Below are positions 24,765-33,808 of a stretch of DNA of 64,000 nucleotides, piece after piece. Numbering within the stretch: position 1 is the stretch's first letter; the number at the start of each line of letters is the position of its first letter. This stretch comes from Agrobacterium salinitolerans (GTDB lineage Bacteria; Pseudomonadota; Alphaproteobacteria; Rhizobiales; Rhizobiaceae), in assembly GCF_002008225.1 (NCBI RefSeq), contig NZ_MRDH01000023.1, positions 1-64,000 on the forward strand, written 5' to 3'. The notes below the pieces were generated by a model, which did not search any database, had not been told where the DNA came from, and was given only the letters and a program-made list of their open reading frames with translations. Position numbers and translations under genes: made by a program.

Positions 24765-26549
24765 CTAAAAGTCCTGCCACTCCTCCTGCTTTACGGCAAC
24801 CGCGGCGGAACCGCGCGCCGCAAGCGGGCGGGATGCGCTGCGATGCGAGCTCGCCGGCGCGGATTGCTGCTCGAAGCCACTGCGCGCTGAGGCGGAGGAT
24901 CGGGCCATGTCCTCGAACCGGAATTGCCCGAGAAGTTCGAACAGCGCCGCCGCTTCCCGCGCAAGGCTGTGGCTTGCGGCGGTCTGCTCCTCGACCATGG
25001 CGGCGTTCTGCTGGGTGCCCTGATCCACAGTGTTGACCGCCTGATTGATTTCCGCAAGCGCCGTGGACTGTTCGCGCGCGGCATCGACAATCGCGACGAC
25101 ATTGGTGTTGATGTCACGCACCTGCTCGGCGATCTCCTGCAGGGCCGAGCCGGCCCTGGTGACAAGGCCGACACCGTTCTCCACCTGCGCCCCGGAGGCA
25201 TTAATCAGGCTCTTGATTTCCTTGGCAGCCGTTGCCGAACGCTGCGCGAGTTCGCGAACCTCCTGGGCAACCACGGCAAAACCCTTGCCCGCCTCACCGG
25301 CACGGGCGGCCTCCACGCCTGCATTCAATGCCAGAAGATTGGTCTGGAAGGCGATTTCGTCGATCACGCCGATAATATTGGAGATTTCACGCGATGATTT
25401 TTCGATCTGGTCCATGGCCCCGATCGCATCGCGCACCACCTGGCCCGAATGTTCCGCGTGGTCACGGGCGCGGGCGACGATCTTGCCAGCCTCTTCGGCG
25501 CGGCGGCTGGAATCGTTGACGGCGGTGGTGATTTCCTCCAGTGCAGCTGCCGTTTCTTCGATGGAGGCGGCCTGCTGCTCCGTGCGTCTGGCGAGATCGT
25601 CGGCAGCAGACCTGATCTCGTTGGAACCGGAAGAAATGGCGCCTGCATTTTCAGACACCAGCGTCATGGCCCTTTTCAGCTTTTCCGAAGCCGCGTTGAA
25701 ATCCGTGCGCAATCTATCAAGCGAGGGGATGAAGGGCTTGTCGATGTTCTGGGCAAGATCGCCCTCGGCCAGATCGGTGAGGCACTGCGCCAGCTTTTCG
25801 ACATTCTCGACGCGGCCGGTCACGTCAGTCGCGAATTTGACGACCTTGAACACCTTGCCGTTGAGATCGAAGATCGGGTTATAGGACGCCTGGATGAAGA
25901 CCTTGCGGCCGCCCTTGCCAAGCCGCATGAACTCGTCCGCCACGAGATCGCCGCCGGCCAGCCTTTCCCAGAACTGCTTATATTGCGGCGACTGCGTATA
26001 GGCCGGTTCGCAGAACATGGAATGGTGCCTGCCCTGCACCTCCGCCAGCGAATAACCGAGCGCGGCCAGAAAATTCTCGTTTGCGGTCAAAACCTCGCCG
26101 TTCGGGGAGAATTCAATGATGGCTTGCGCCCGAGACAGGGCGTCGATCTTGCCCGCGTCTTCCGCCGCCTTCAGTTTGCGGTCGGTAATCTCGGTGGCGA
26201 TCTTGACCACTTTCACCGGCTTGCCGCGACGAAACACCGGATTGTAGGACGCCTCGATCCAGACTTCCCGGCCGCCCTTGCCGATGCGCTTATATTGCCG
26301 CTGATCGAACTGACCGGCCGAAAGCTTGGACCAGAAGGCCCTGTAATCCTCAGAAGACACGACCGCAGGTTCCACGAACATGCTGTGGTGCCTGCCGAGG
26401 ATTTCCGAAAGCTCGTAACCGAGCGCCCGACAGAAATTCTCGTTGGCGTTGAGAATTTTTCCCGAAAGGTCGAATTCAATGATGGCCTGGGATTTGGAAA
26501 GCGCGGCAAGAACCGCAAAAGCATTGGCACCACGATCAAGAATACTCAC
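24765..26549 (-). CDS. Soluble chemoreceptor with two PAS domains
   Basis: 594 residues, no membrane segment. PAS1 about 10-125 and PAS2 about 132-250, each with an ANENF...LGY...GRHHSMF core. A HAMP-like linker follows (about 250-305), then a methyl-accepting signalling domain (about 310-545) with the conserved hairpin [20 protein letters not shown]. The last residues, EEWQDF, match the C-terminal tether that binds CheR/CheB. PAS domains of the Aer type often hold heme or flavin and sense redox or oxygen, so this is probably a cytoplasmic energy sensor feeding CheA. It is monocistronic. The duplicated PAS domains are similar to each other, pointing to internal duplication. Confidence 0.92.
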   Translation of the reverse strand: MSILDRGANAFAVLAALSKSQAIIEFDLSGKILNANENFCRALGYELSEILGRHHSMFVEPAVVSSEDYRAFWSKLSAGQFDQRQYKRIGKGGREVWIEASYNPVFRRGKPVKVVKIATEITDRKLKAAEDAGKIDALSRAQAIIEFSPNGEVLTANENFLAALGYSLAEVQGRHHSMFCEPAYTQSPQYKQFWERLAGGDLVADEFMRLGKGGRKVFIQASYNPIFDLNGKVFKVVKFATDVTGRVENVEKLAQCLTDLAEGDLAQNIDKPFIPSLDRLRTDFNAASEKLKRAMTLVSENAGAISSGSNEIRSAADDLARRTEQQAASIEETAAALEEITTAVNDSSRRAEEAGKIVARARDHAEHSGQVVRDAIGAMDQIEKSSREISNIIGVIDEIAFQTNLLALNAGVEAARAGEAGKGFAVVAQEVRELAQRSATAAKEIKSLINASGAQVENGVGLVTRAGSALQEIAEQVRDINTNVVAIVDAAREQSTALAEINQAVNTVDQGTQQNAAMVEEQTAASHSLAREAAALFELLGQFRFEDMARSSASARSGFEQQSAPASSHRSASRPLAARGSAAVAVKQEEWQDF

Positions 26550-26824
26550 GCGCAGTCCTCCATTAGAAAGGGATGATTTCTATTCAAAATCATTCGTGAA
26601 TATTATTATTACATTCTTAAATAATATTTAAGGATAAATTTGATGTTCGTCATCTGCGGTTGCGGAAACCGTGGCAGAGTGGTGTCTGTCGATGTTCCCT
26701 TGCCGCCGTTCTTTTTTGGAACGTTCAAGACTTGGCCGCATTCTATACCGAATGGGGAACCGGCAATTGCCGGCGCATTTACGTGCCGGCACGAGGGCGA
26801 TTCCAACTTGGGAGGAACACACAG

Positions 26825-27298
26825 ATGGAAAAGAACACGATCTGTATCTGGTACGACAAGGATGCCGAGGCCGCGGCCAGATTTTACGCCGAAACCTTTC
26901 CGGATAGCGCGGTAACCGGTGTTCACCATGCGCCGAGCGACTATCCCTCCGGTAAAAAGGGAGACGTGCTGACGGTGCAGTTCACCGTTGCAGGCATCCC
27001 CTCCATCGGCCTCAATGGCGGACCGGTCTTCAAGCAGAGCGAGGCTTTCTCCTTCCAGATATCGACCGAAGACCAGGAAGAAACCGACCGTTACTGGAAC
27101 GCCATCGTCGGCAATGGCGGTGAGGAAAGCGCCTGCGGCTGGTGCAAGGATAGATGGGGCGTTTCCTGGCAGATCACGCCGCGCGTGCTGATGGAGGCCA
27201 TGGCCGCCGGCGGCGCGGAGGCCAAACACGCCTTCGACGCGATGATGGACATGAAGAAAATCGACGTCGCCGCCATCGAGGCTGCACGTCGCGGTTGA
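26825..27298 (+). CDS. VOC superfamily protein (PhnB-like, glyoxalase fold)
   Basis: 157 residues. It starts MEKNTICIWYDKDAEAAARF and contains FYAETFPDSAV, VLTVQFTVAGIPSIGLNGG, and a late CGWCKDRWGVSWQITP segment, the usual layout of the PhnB/3-demethylubiquinone methyltransferase-like VOC family. These are small cytoplasmic proteins of poorly defined function. The start is fixed by GGGAGGA 10 nt upstream; the frame runs open another 165 nt upstream without a better start. Convergent neighbours are absent. A hairpin at 27403-27426 may end the transcript. Confidence 0.8.
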   Translation: MEKNTICIWYDKDAEAAARFYAETFPDSAVTGVHHAPSDYPSGKKGDVLTVQFTVAGIPSIGLNGGPVFKQSEAFSFQISTEDQEETDRYWNAIVGNGGEESACGWCKDRWGVSWQITPRVLMEAMAAGGAEAKHAFDAMMDMKKIDVAAIEAARRG

Positions 27299-27402
27299 CT
27301 GGAAAAAGCTGTTCAGCAGTAAGTAGCGACGCAATCCGGAAACAGTAAGCGCTTGATAAACAAGGTTACATTCCGATTTTCCGCATTTGTCGCGCTTTTT
27401 TC

Positions 27403-27426
27403 GCCGCGCAGAATACACTGCGCGGC
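27403..27426. terminator. Hairpin between the VOC gene and ugpB
   Basis: Perfect 9-bp stem GCCGCGCAG / CTGCGCGGC with a 6-nt loop, preceded on the plus strand by a TTTTTT run. On the plus strand the U run is on the wrong side for a standard terminator; on the minus strand it would fit. It separates the two plus-strand units. Confidence 0.35.
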
Positions 27427-27557
27427 CAGTCATCATAAAACGTTCAACAAAATGTAAGCGATCCGTTAAATACGACTGTTAGCAGAGCCCGTGGCTACGT
27501 GCCGGGGACATGAGGTCCTTGCCGAGCAGGCCATCATTCCATCAACGGGGCTAACTC

Positions 27558-28901
27558 ATGAAATCTTCCGCTCTGACTTCCTTCGTGGCCGGCGTCGCCA
27601 TCGCCGCCGCCTTCGGCGCCACGGCCGCCCAGGCAGAAAAGACCAAGTTCGAATTCTGGTACGGTCTTTCCGGCGATCTCGGCGACCGCGTGCAGGAAAC
27701 CTGCAAGAAGTTCAACGAATCCCAGACCGAATTCGAGATCGTCTGCACCTCGCAAAACGATTACGAATCCACCCTGCAGAACACCATTGCCGCGTATCGT
27801 GCCAAGAAGCAGCCCGCCATCACCCAGATTTATGACGCCGGCACGCTGGACATGATGCTGTCCAAGGCTTTCGTTCCAGCCAAGAAGCTGATGGCTGACA
27901 ATGGTTACAAGATCGACTGGGACAATTACTTCCCCGGCATCGCCAATTATTACGCCACGGCCGCAGGCGAGCTGAATTCCTTCCCCTATAATTCTTCGAC
28001 CGCGATGTTCTATTACAACGTCGATGCTTTCGAAAAAGCCGGCATCACCTTCAAGCCCGACACATGGGAACAGGTCGAAGAAGCTTCCAAGAAGCTGAAA
28101 GCCGCCGGTTTCGAATGCCCGCTCGCGTTTAACTTCGACACATGGATGCTGATGGAGCAATTCTCCGCCATCCACAACCAGCCGATCGCCACCAAGGCCA
28201 ACGGTTATCAGGGTCTGGACGCGGAACTTGCGATCAACAAGACCAAGTTCGTCGACCACGTGAAATTCTTCAAGAAGATGCAGGACGAGAAGCTGTTCGT
28301 CGTCAAGACCAAGCAGCTCGGCATGGATATCCTGCCGGCCTTCACCTCCCAGACCTGCCAGATGTTCATGACTTCCATCGCCAACCACGGCACCGTTGGC
28401 AAATCCATGCCGGAAGGCGTGAAGTGGGACGTCGCCATGCTGCCGATCTGGAAGGGCACGGAGCGTCACAACTCGCTGGTGGGCGGCGCTTCGCTATGGG
28501 TCATGGCCGGTCGTCCGGACGCCGAATACAAGGGTGCGGCCGCATTCCTGAACTTCATCGCCCAGCCTGATATGGTTGAATGGTGGTCGACGGTCACCGG
28601 TTACATTCCGGTCACCAAGACCGGCTTCGACGCCATGAAGGCCAACGGTTTTTACGACAAGGCTCCCTATAAGGGCCGCGAAAAGGCCATCGAAAGCCTG
28701 ACGTTCACGCCGCCTTCCGACTATACCCGCGGCATCCGCCTCGGCGGTTTCACGCAGATCCGCAAGGAAGTCGCCACCTCGCTCGAAGCCATCTTCATGC
28801 AGAACGCGGATATCCAGGCTGAACTCGACAAGGCCGTCGAGCGCGCCAATACCGGCCTGCGCCGCTTCGAAAAGACCTATGAAGGCGCCAAGCTGAACTA
28901 A
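27558..28901 (+). CDS. ugpB: sn-glycerol-3-phosphate ABC transporter substrate-binding protein
   Basis: 447 residues with a signal peptide (about 26 residues, cut after AAQA). The mature part begins EKTKFEFWYGLSGDLGDRVQ and shows the UgpB-type pattern (NESQTEFEIVC, YESTLQNTIAAYRAKKQPAI, QIYDAGTLDMM, SLWVMAGRPDAEYKGAAAFL). It binds glycerol-3-phosphate or glycerophosphodiesters in the periplasm. It is followed in order by two permeases and an ATPase, the exact ugpBAEC arrangement. In related bacteria the operon responds to phosphate starvation, but I did not find a convincing Pho box. A strong hairpin lies between this gene and ugpA. Confidence 0.92.
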   Translation: MKSSALTSFVAGVAIAAAFGATAAQAEKTKFEFWYGLSGDLGDRVQETCKKFNESQTEFEIVCTSQNDYESTLQNTIAAYRAKKQPAITQIYDAGTLDMMLSKAFVPAKKLMADNGYKIDWDNYFPGIANYYATAAGELNSFPYNSSTAMFYYNVDAFEKAGITFKPDTWEQVEEASKKLKAAGFECPLAFNFDTWMLMEQFSAIHNQPIATKANGYQGLDAELAINKTKFVDHVKFFKKMQDEKLFVVKTKQLGMDILPAFTSQTCQMFMTSIANHGTVGKSMPEGVKWDVAMLPIWKGTERHNSLVGGASLWVMAGRPDAEYKGAAAFLNFIAQPDMVEWWSTVTGYIPVTKTGFDAMKANGFYDKAPYKGREKAIESLTFTPPSDYTRGIRLGGFTQIRKEVATSLEAIFMQNADIQAELDKAVERANTGLRRFEKTYEGAKLN

Positions 28902-28923
28902 GCCCGCTTTCATCGCCGTCAAA

Positions 28924-28952
28924 GGCCTGTCCGGACATGGTTCGGGCAGGCC
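28924..28952 (+). other. Intercistronic hairpin between ugpB and ugpA
   Basis: Ten-bp stem (28924-28933 with 28943-28952, one G-U pair) and a 9-nt loop, starting 22 nt after the ugpB stop. Such structures after binding-protein genes usually protect the upstream mRNA, keeping binding protein more abundant than permease. Confidence 0.6.
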
Positions 28953-28982
28953 CGCCGAATTCTCGAACCCTGCCGGTTTCCA

Positions 28983-29873
28983 ATGGAAAAGCGTACCGTC
29001 TTCAAAAGCACATGGCTGCCTGTGCTCTTCGCCCTGCCGCAGTTCCTGCTCATCCTCTTGTTCTTCTATTGGCCGGTTGCGGCGGTGCTGAACTGGGCAT
29101 TCACCCTGGAGCCGCCTTTCGGCGGCCAGGCGGAATTCGTCGGTTTAGCCAATTTCATCGAAACCTTCGGCGATCCGCTTTATTGGCAATCGATCCTCAC
29201 CAGCCTGATATTTGCGGTGGCCGGGCCGTTTTTCGCGATCCTCATCGGCCTTGTGCTCGCCCTTGCGGTCGATCGCCAGCTTCCCGGCTCCGGCTTTTTC
29301 CGGGTGCTTTATATCCTGCCCTACGCGATTGCCGGTCCCGCCGCCGGCATGGCCTTCCGCTTCATCCTGTCGCCGGAACGCGGCATCGCCGCATCGCTGA
29401 ATTCCTGGTGGCCCGATATCTGGAACCCTGCAAAATACGGCGAGCACGCGCTCATCCTTGTCATCGTCATCTTCATCTGGAAATGGGCGGGCTACACCTT
29501 CATCTTCCTGTTCGCCGGCCTGCAATCCGTGCCGCGTTCGCTGACGGAGGCCGCCGCCATGGACGGCTCCGGGCCCGTTCGCCGCGCCATCGACATTCAG
29601 GTCCCGCTTCTGGCCCCGACCCTGTTCTTTCTCACCGTCATCATGATGACCGAAGGTTTCGTTGGCGCCGATACGTTCGGCATCGTCGCCTCCACCACGG
29701 AGGGCGGCCCCAACCACGCCACCGAAGTGATGGTCTACCGCATCGTCAGCGAGGCCTTCGAGGGACTGAACTATTCCGGCGCCTCGGCGCAGAGCCTCGT
29801 CCTCATCGGCCTCATCATGGTCTTCACCTTCATCCAGTTCCGCTTCGTCGAGCGGCAAGTCCATTACAAGTGA
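28983..29873 (+). CDS. ugpA: sn-glycerol-3-phosphate ABC transporter permease UgpA
   Basis: 296 residues, six membrane helices. It begins MEKRTVFKSTWLPVLFALPQ and has an EAA loop as LTEAAAMDGSGPVRRAIDI, followed by the TEGGPNHATEVMVYRI loop characteristic of UgpA proteins. First membrane subunit of the glycerol-3-phosphate importer. It overlaps nothing; the next gene begins 7 nt after its stop, consistent with one mRNA. Confidence 0.92.
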   Translation: MEKRTVFKSTWLPVLFALPQFLLILLFFYWPVAAVLNWAFTLEPPFGGQAEFVGLANFIETFGDPLYWQSILTSLIFAVAGPFFAILIGLVLALAVDRQLPGSGFFRVLYILPYAIAGPAAGMAFRFILSPERGIAASLNSWWPDIWNPAKYGEHALILVIVIFIWKWAGYTFIFLFAGLQSVPRSLTEAAAMDGSGPVRRAIDIQVPLLAPTLFFLTVIMMTEGFVGADTFGIVASTTEGGPNHATEVMVYRIVSEAFEGLNYSGASAQSLVLIGLIMVFTFIQFRFVERQVHYK

Positions 29874-29880
29874 GGCGGCG

Positions 29881-30765
29881 ATGATCCAGCGCACACCCTA
29901 TGCCGACGCCCTGACCTATGCGATCATGGTGGCCGGTTTCTTCTTGCTCATCGGCCCCTTCATCGTCGTCATTTCCGGCGCCAGCCAGTCGGTCCAGCAG
30001 GTCAACAGCGTCCCCTTCAACTTCATGCCGCAGGGCGAATTCTTCACAAATGCACAGGCGGCATGGCAACGCGCCAATCTCGGCAATGCCCTCCTCAACA
30101 GCATGATCATGGCGACGCTGGTGACCATCGGCAAGGTGGCCCTTTCGGCCTTCACCGCCTTTGCCATCGTATTCTTCCGCTCGCCGCTCAGGCATCTGTT
30201 CTTCTGGACGGTGTTCATCACCCTTATGCTGCCGCTCGAAGTGCGCGTGGTGCCAACCTATTCGGTCGCCGCCGATGTTTTCCAGCCGTTCCGCTCGGTC
30301 CTCGGCCTGTTCGGCATCGAGATCACCCTCGAATGGAACCTGCTGAACTCCTATGCCGGCCTCACCCTTCCGCTGATCGCCACCGCCACCGGCACCTTTC
30401 TTTACCGGCAGTTCTTCATGACGATCCCGGACGAACTGGCGGAAGCCGCGCGCATGGACGGTTCGGGTGCGGCACGTTTCTTTGTGGATATGCTGCTGCC
30501 ACTGTCGCGCACCAACATGCTGGCGCTCACCACCATCATGTTCGTTTATGCCTGGAACCAGTATCTGTGGCCGCTGCTGATGATCACCGACCCGTCCTAC
30601 AAGACGGTGATGATGTCGCTGCGCGCGCTTCTGCCCGCCGATGACGGCACGCCGGACTGGAACGTCACGCTGGCCGGTTCCCTCATCATCATCCTGCCGC
30701 CGCTCCTCGTCGTGGCCTTCCTGCAACGCTGGTTCGTCCGCGGTCTCGTCTCGTCCGACAAGTGA
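29881..30765 (+). CDS. ugpE: sn-glycerol-3-phosphate ABC transporter permease UgpE
   Basis: 294 residues, six membrane helices. The EAA motif is [20 protein letters not shown], and the C-terminal region shows [19 protein letters not shown], typical of MalG/UgpE-type second permeases. The ATG is preceded by GAGGCGGCG. Partner of UgpA in the inner membrane channel. The ATPase gene follows after 31 nt. Confidence 0.92.
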   Translation: MIQRTPYADALTYAIMVAGFFLLIGPFIVVISGASQSVQQVNSVPFNFMPQGEFFTNAQAAWQRANLGNALLNSMIMATLVTIGKVALSAFTAFAIVFFRSPLRHLFFWTVFITLMLPLEVRVVPTYSVAADVFQPFRSVLGLFGIEITLEWNLLNSYAGLTLPLIATATGTFLYRQFFMTIPDELAEAARMDGSGAARFFVDMLLPLSRTNMLALTTIMFVYAWNQYLWPLLMITDPSYKTVMMSLRALLPADDGTPDWNVTLAGSLIIILPPLLVVAFLQRWFVRGLVSSDK

Positions 30766-30796
30766 CAGCGCGGCTTTCAACAAAGGTTTTATAATC

Positions 30797-31918
30797 ATGG
30801 CTCAGATCGATATCCGTCAGGTCCGCAAATCCTATGGCAAAACGCCTACCCTGCACGGCGTGGACCTCTCTTTCGGTTCCGGCGAATTCGTCGTCATCCT
30901 CGGCCCCTCGGGCTGCGGCAAATCCACGCTTCTGCGCATGATCGCCGGTCTGGAGGATATCACCTCCGGCGAGATCGCCATTGGCGGGCGTGTGGTCAAC
31001 ATGCTGGAACCGCGTGAGCGCGGGTGCGCCATGGTGTTTCAGAACTACGCGCTTTATCCGCATATGTCAGTTGCCGGTAATATCGGCTATGCGCTGAAAG
31101 TCGCCGGCGTTGCAAAAGCCGAACGCCAGCGCCGCATTGAGGAGACAGCAAAGATCGTCGGCCTTTCCGATTATCTGGAGCGCAAGCCGGCAGCCCTTTC
31201 CGGCGGCCAGCGCCAGCGCGTCGCCATGGCCCGCGCCATCATCCGCGAACCTGCGGTGTTTCTGTTCGACGAGCCGCTCTCCAACCTCGACGCCAAGCTG
31301 CGCGTGACCATGCGCGCGGAAATCCGCAAGCTGCACCAGCGCCTCTCCGCCACCTCCATCTTCGTCACTCATGATCAGGTGGAGGCCATGACGCTGGCCG
31401 ACCGGCTGGTCGTGATGAACAAGGGCAATGTCGAGCAGGTCGGCCATCCGCTGGATATCTATCACCGCCCGGCCAGCACCTTCGTAGCGTCCTTCATCGG
31501 CTCGCCGGCCATGAACCTGTTTAGCACAAGGGTGGAGGTGGAATCCCCCGCCGTGATGCTGAATGGCGCGCCGGTGAAACTATTCCCCGAAATCGCGCTG
31601 GAACTGCGCGGTCGCGACGTCACGGTCGGTATCCGCCCGGAGCAGTGCGTGGTCAGCACGGATGGCGCCGGCGTACCGGCGGTTGTTGATTTCGTCGAAG
31701 AATTGGGCTCGGGCCGCATCGTGCATGCCGATATCGCAGGCGAGACCTTTTCCGCCGCCATCGGTGAGGACCTTTCCGTAAAACCCGGCCAGCGCATCCA
31801 TCTCGATCTTCCACCCGCCCATCTTCATTTTTTCGATCCGGCCACCGGCAAACGGATCGAAGCGGAAGGTATGGCGGAGACCCCCCGAAGCATAAACGAG
31901 AAGCTGCTCGCGGTTTGA
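30797..31918 (+). CDS. ugpC: sn-glycerol-3-phosphate ABC transporter ATPase UgpC
   Basis: 373 residues. Walker [10 protein letters not shown]-loop [12 protein letters not shown], signature LSGGQRQR, Walker [14 protein letters not shown]-loop VTHDQVEAM, then a TOBE-type regulatory domain. This is the CUT1 subfamily ATPase (MalK/UgpC). The start at MAQIDIRQ is chosen over a frame open further upstream because the sequence aligns with the usual UgpC start. Its ribosome-binding site is weak (AAAGG), so coupling to ugpE translation is possible. Last gene of the operon, convergent with the arabinoside operon. Confidence 0.92.
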   Translation: MAQIDIRQVRKSYGKTPTLHGVDLSFGSGEFVVILGPSGCGKSTLLRMIAGLEDITSGEIAIGGRVVNMLEPRERGCAMVFQNYALYPHMSVAGNIGYALKVAGVAKAERQRRIEETAKIVGLSDYLERKPAALSGGQRQRVAMARAIIREPAVFLFDEPLSNLDAKLRVTMRAEIRKLHQRLSATSIFVTHDQVEAMTLADRLVVMNKGNVEQVGHPLDIYHRPASTFVASFIGSPAMNLFSTRVEVESPAVMLNGAPVKLFPEIALELRGRDVTVGIRPEQCVVSTDGAGVPAVVDFVEELGSGRIVHADIAGETFSAAIGEDLSVKPGQRIHLDLPPAHLHFFDPATGKRIEAEGMAETPRSINEKLLAV

Positions 31919-31934
31919 ACCTTCTGCGAGACAT

Positions 31935-32022
31935 GTCCGGCACGGTTTGGAATATTCTCTCTCCGCGCCGGACCCGCAACTAAGATCAAGCCTGTTTGGC
32001 AGGCGCGTCGCATCATGCGACG
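31935..32022. terminator. Convergent terminator region
   Basis: The 114-bp gap between two converging stops holds two GC-rich inverted repeats: GTCCGGC/GCCGGAC (about 31935-31973) and CGTCGCA-TCA-TGCGACG (32006-32022). Neither has a clear U tract, but the position favours transcript ends for both ugpC and the opposite permease gene. Confidence 0.35.
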
Positions 32023-32032
32023 GGTCCGGCCG

Positions 32033-32860
32033 TCACCCTTTTACGCCTGACGAAATCATGATCGCTTCCGTTACGCGCCGCTGGAAGATGACATAGGCGA
32101 TGATGACCGGCAGCGCCGCCAGCATGGCGATGGCCATCAGCCGCGCATAGGCGACCCCGAAAGTGTCGTTGACCTGGGTGATGCCAACAGGGATGGTCAT
32201 CATGTTTTCCGAGGTGACGACGAGGAAGGGCCAGAAGAAGGCGTTCCACACCGTGATGAACGTCACAATCGCCATAGCGGTGGTGATGCCCCAGTTAAGC
32301 GGCAGATAGACCTTAAAAAGAATGGTATATTCGCCGCCGCCATCCAGAACCACCGCCTCGCGCATCTCCTTCGGCACGCTGTCGAAGAACTGCTTGTAGA
32401 CAATGATGACGATGGGCGTGATGAGCTGCGGCAGGATGATGCCCGCCCAGGTGTTGATAAGGTTAAGGTTCTTCATCAGGATAAATTGCGTGACGACCAG
32501 CGTCTGCGCCGGCACCATGAAACTGGCCAGCACGATGCCATAAAGCAGCCGCCGGCCCGGAAAACGTATCTGCGACAGGGCATAAGCACATAACATCGAG
32601 ATCAGCAGCACCGACACGGTGACGATGGCCGCCGTGCCAACGGAGTTGATGTACCAGTTCATCAATTTCGTGTTGAAGATGGCGCTGACATAAGCGCTCA
32701 GCCGGAATTCATCGGGGATCAATGATGTGTTGCCGGCAACATTCTCATCCGAACGGATGGACGTCACGAACGTCCAGTAGAGCGGGAAAATCCAGACCAG
32801 TGCGGCCGAAAAGGTCAGCACGGTCAGGATAATGTTTTCTAGTCTTCTTGTGAGGCTCAT
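32033..32860 (-). CDS. Carbohydrate ABC transporter permease (MalG type), arabinoside operon
   Basis: 275 residues, six membrane helices. EAA loop as MREAVVLDGGGEYTILFKVY, with WNAFFWPFLVVTSENMMTIP near the end, typical of CUT1 second permeases. It overlaps the preceding permease gene by 4 nt (ATGA), so translation is coupled. Together with the MalF-type partner, the binding protein and the ATPase in the same operon as an arabinofuranosidase, it probably imports arabinose-containing oligosaccharides. Confidence 0.9.
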   Translation of the reverse strand: MSLTRRLENIILTVLTFSAALVWIFPLYWTFVTSIRSDENVAGNTSLIPDEFRLSAYVSAIFNTKLMNWYINSVGTAAIVTVSVLLISMLCAYALSQIRFPGRRLLYGIVLASFMVPAQTLVVTQFILMKNLNLINTWAGIILPQLITPIVIIVYKQFFDSVPKEMREAVVLDGGGEYTILFKVYLPLNWGITTAMAIVTFITVWNAFFWPFLVVTSENMMTIPVGITQVNDTFGVAYARLMAIAMLAALPVIIAYVIFQRRVTEAIMISSGVKG

Positions 32861-33741
32861 GAGTTCCTCCGGATGCGCAGCAGCTGGAACTGGAGAATGG
32901 AAACGATCATGATCAGCAGGAACAGCACGGTAGCGACAGCGGAGGCGTAACCGCCATTGTTGAGCTGGAAGGCTTCACGATAGACCTTGAGAAGCAGCAC
33001 GAAGCTGGAATTGAAGGGTCCGCCGCCGCTGAGCAGATAAATCTGGTCGAATATCTTCAGTTGCAGGATCAGTTGCAGAGTGAGCACGAGAGCTGTCACC
33101 GGCCACAACAGCGGCCAGGTGACGCGCCAGAAGCGTTGCCACGTCGTTGCACCGTCCAGCGAGGCAGCCTCATAAAGCTCGGCCGGAATATTGCGAAGGC
33201 CCGCGATGAACAGCAACACGTTGAAGCCATTCGTCCACCAGATGGTGACGACGGCGACCATGGGCATCACCCAATATGGGTTCTTGAATACCGCGACCGG
33301 CTTTCCGGCAATCAGCGAAATCACCGGTTGGAGAATACCGAACTGCAGATCGAGCATCCATGCCCAGATTTCAGTGACGACAGACACCGGCAGCACATAG
33401 GGCAGGAAGAACAGGCTCATTGCGATCGTCTGCTTGACACCCGAGAGGCGGCTGACGGCAAGAGCGATCATCAGGGCGATAACTGTGGTCGGCACGACAG
33501 TCAGAAGCACGAAATAGCCGTTATTCTTGAGGGAGGTGACGAAAAGCTTGTCACTCAGCAACTTGGTGTAGTTGGCCAGCCCTACCCAGTCACCGTCGCC
33601 AATCAGCGGCGCATTGGTAAAACTGATGCGCACCATCTCGATCAAAGGATAAAGGAAGAAGGTGACGAAGACCACGATGAACGGCGTCACCATCGACAGC
33701 GCGATCAGCGATTTCTTGCGCCGGTTTTCAATCATAGCCAT
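32857..33741 (-). CDS. Carbohydrate ABC transporter permease (MalF type), arabinoside operon
   Basis: 294 residues, six membrane helices. EAA motif LYEAASLDGATTWQRFWRVT, followed by the GGGPFNSSFVLLLKVYREAF loop of MalF-type sugar permeases. ATG at 33741 chosen with GGAG 7 nt upstream; the longer frame to 33786 adds an unlikely Cys-rich leader. It is coupled to the next permease by a 4-nt overlap and separated from the binding-protein gene by a hairpin at 33775-33797. Confidence 0.9.
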   Translation of the reverse strand: MAMIENRRKKSLIALSMVTPFIVVFVTFFLYPLIEMVRISFTNAPLIGDGDWVGLANYTKLLSDKLFVTSLKNNGYFVLLTVVPTTVIALMIALAVSRLSGVKQTIAMSLFFLPYVLPVSVVTEIWAWMLDLQFGILQPVISLIAGKPVAVFKNPYWVMPMVAVVTIWWTNGFNVLLFIAGLRNIPAELYEAASLDGATTWQRFWRVTWPLLWPVTALVLTLQLILQLKIFDQIYLLSGGGPFNSSFVLLLKVYREAFQLNNGGYASAVATVLFLLIMIVSILQFQLLRIRRNS

Positions 33742-33774
33742 GGGATATCTCCGGGACCTCATGCATTGCAGGCA

Positions 33775-33797
33775 CCCTCCGGCCATAGACCGGAGGG
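33775..33797 (-). other. Intercistronic hairpin after the arabinoside binding-protein gene
   Basis: Perfect 8-bp stem CCCTCCGG / CCGGAGGG with a 7-nt loop between the binding-protein stop and the first permease start. It probably stabilises the upstream message, as with the ugpB-ugpA hairpin. Confidence 0.55.
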
Positions 33798-33808
33798 CTG
33801 GTTTCCTG

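Noticed and set aside
27299-27557. Pho box upstream of ugpB
   Set aside because: The operon is phosphate-regulated in relatives, but I could find only partial CTGTCAT-like matches (near 27426-27445), not a convincing pair.
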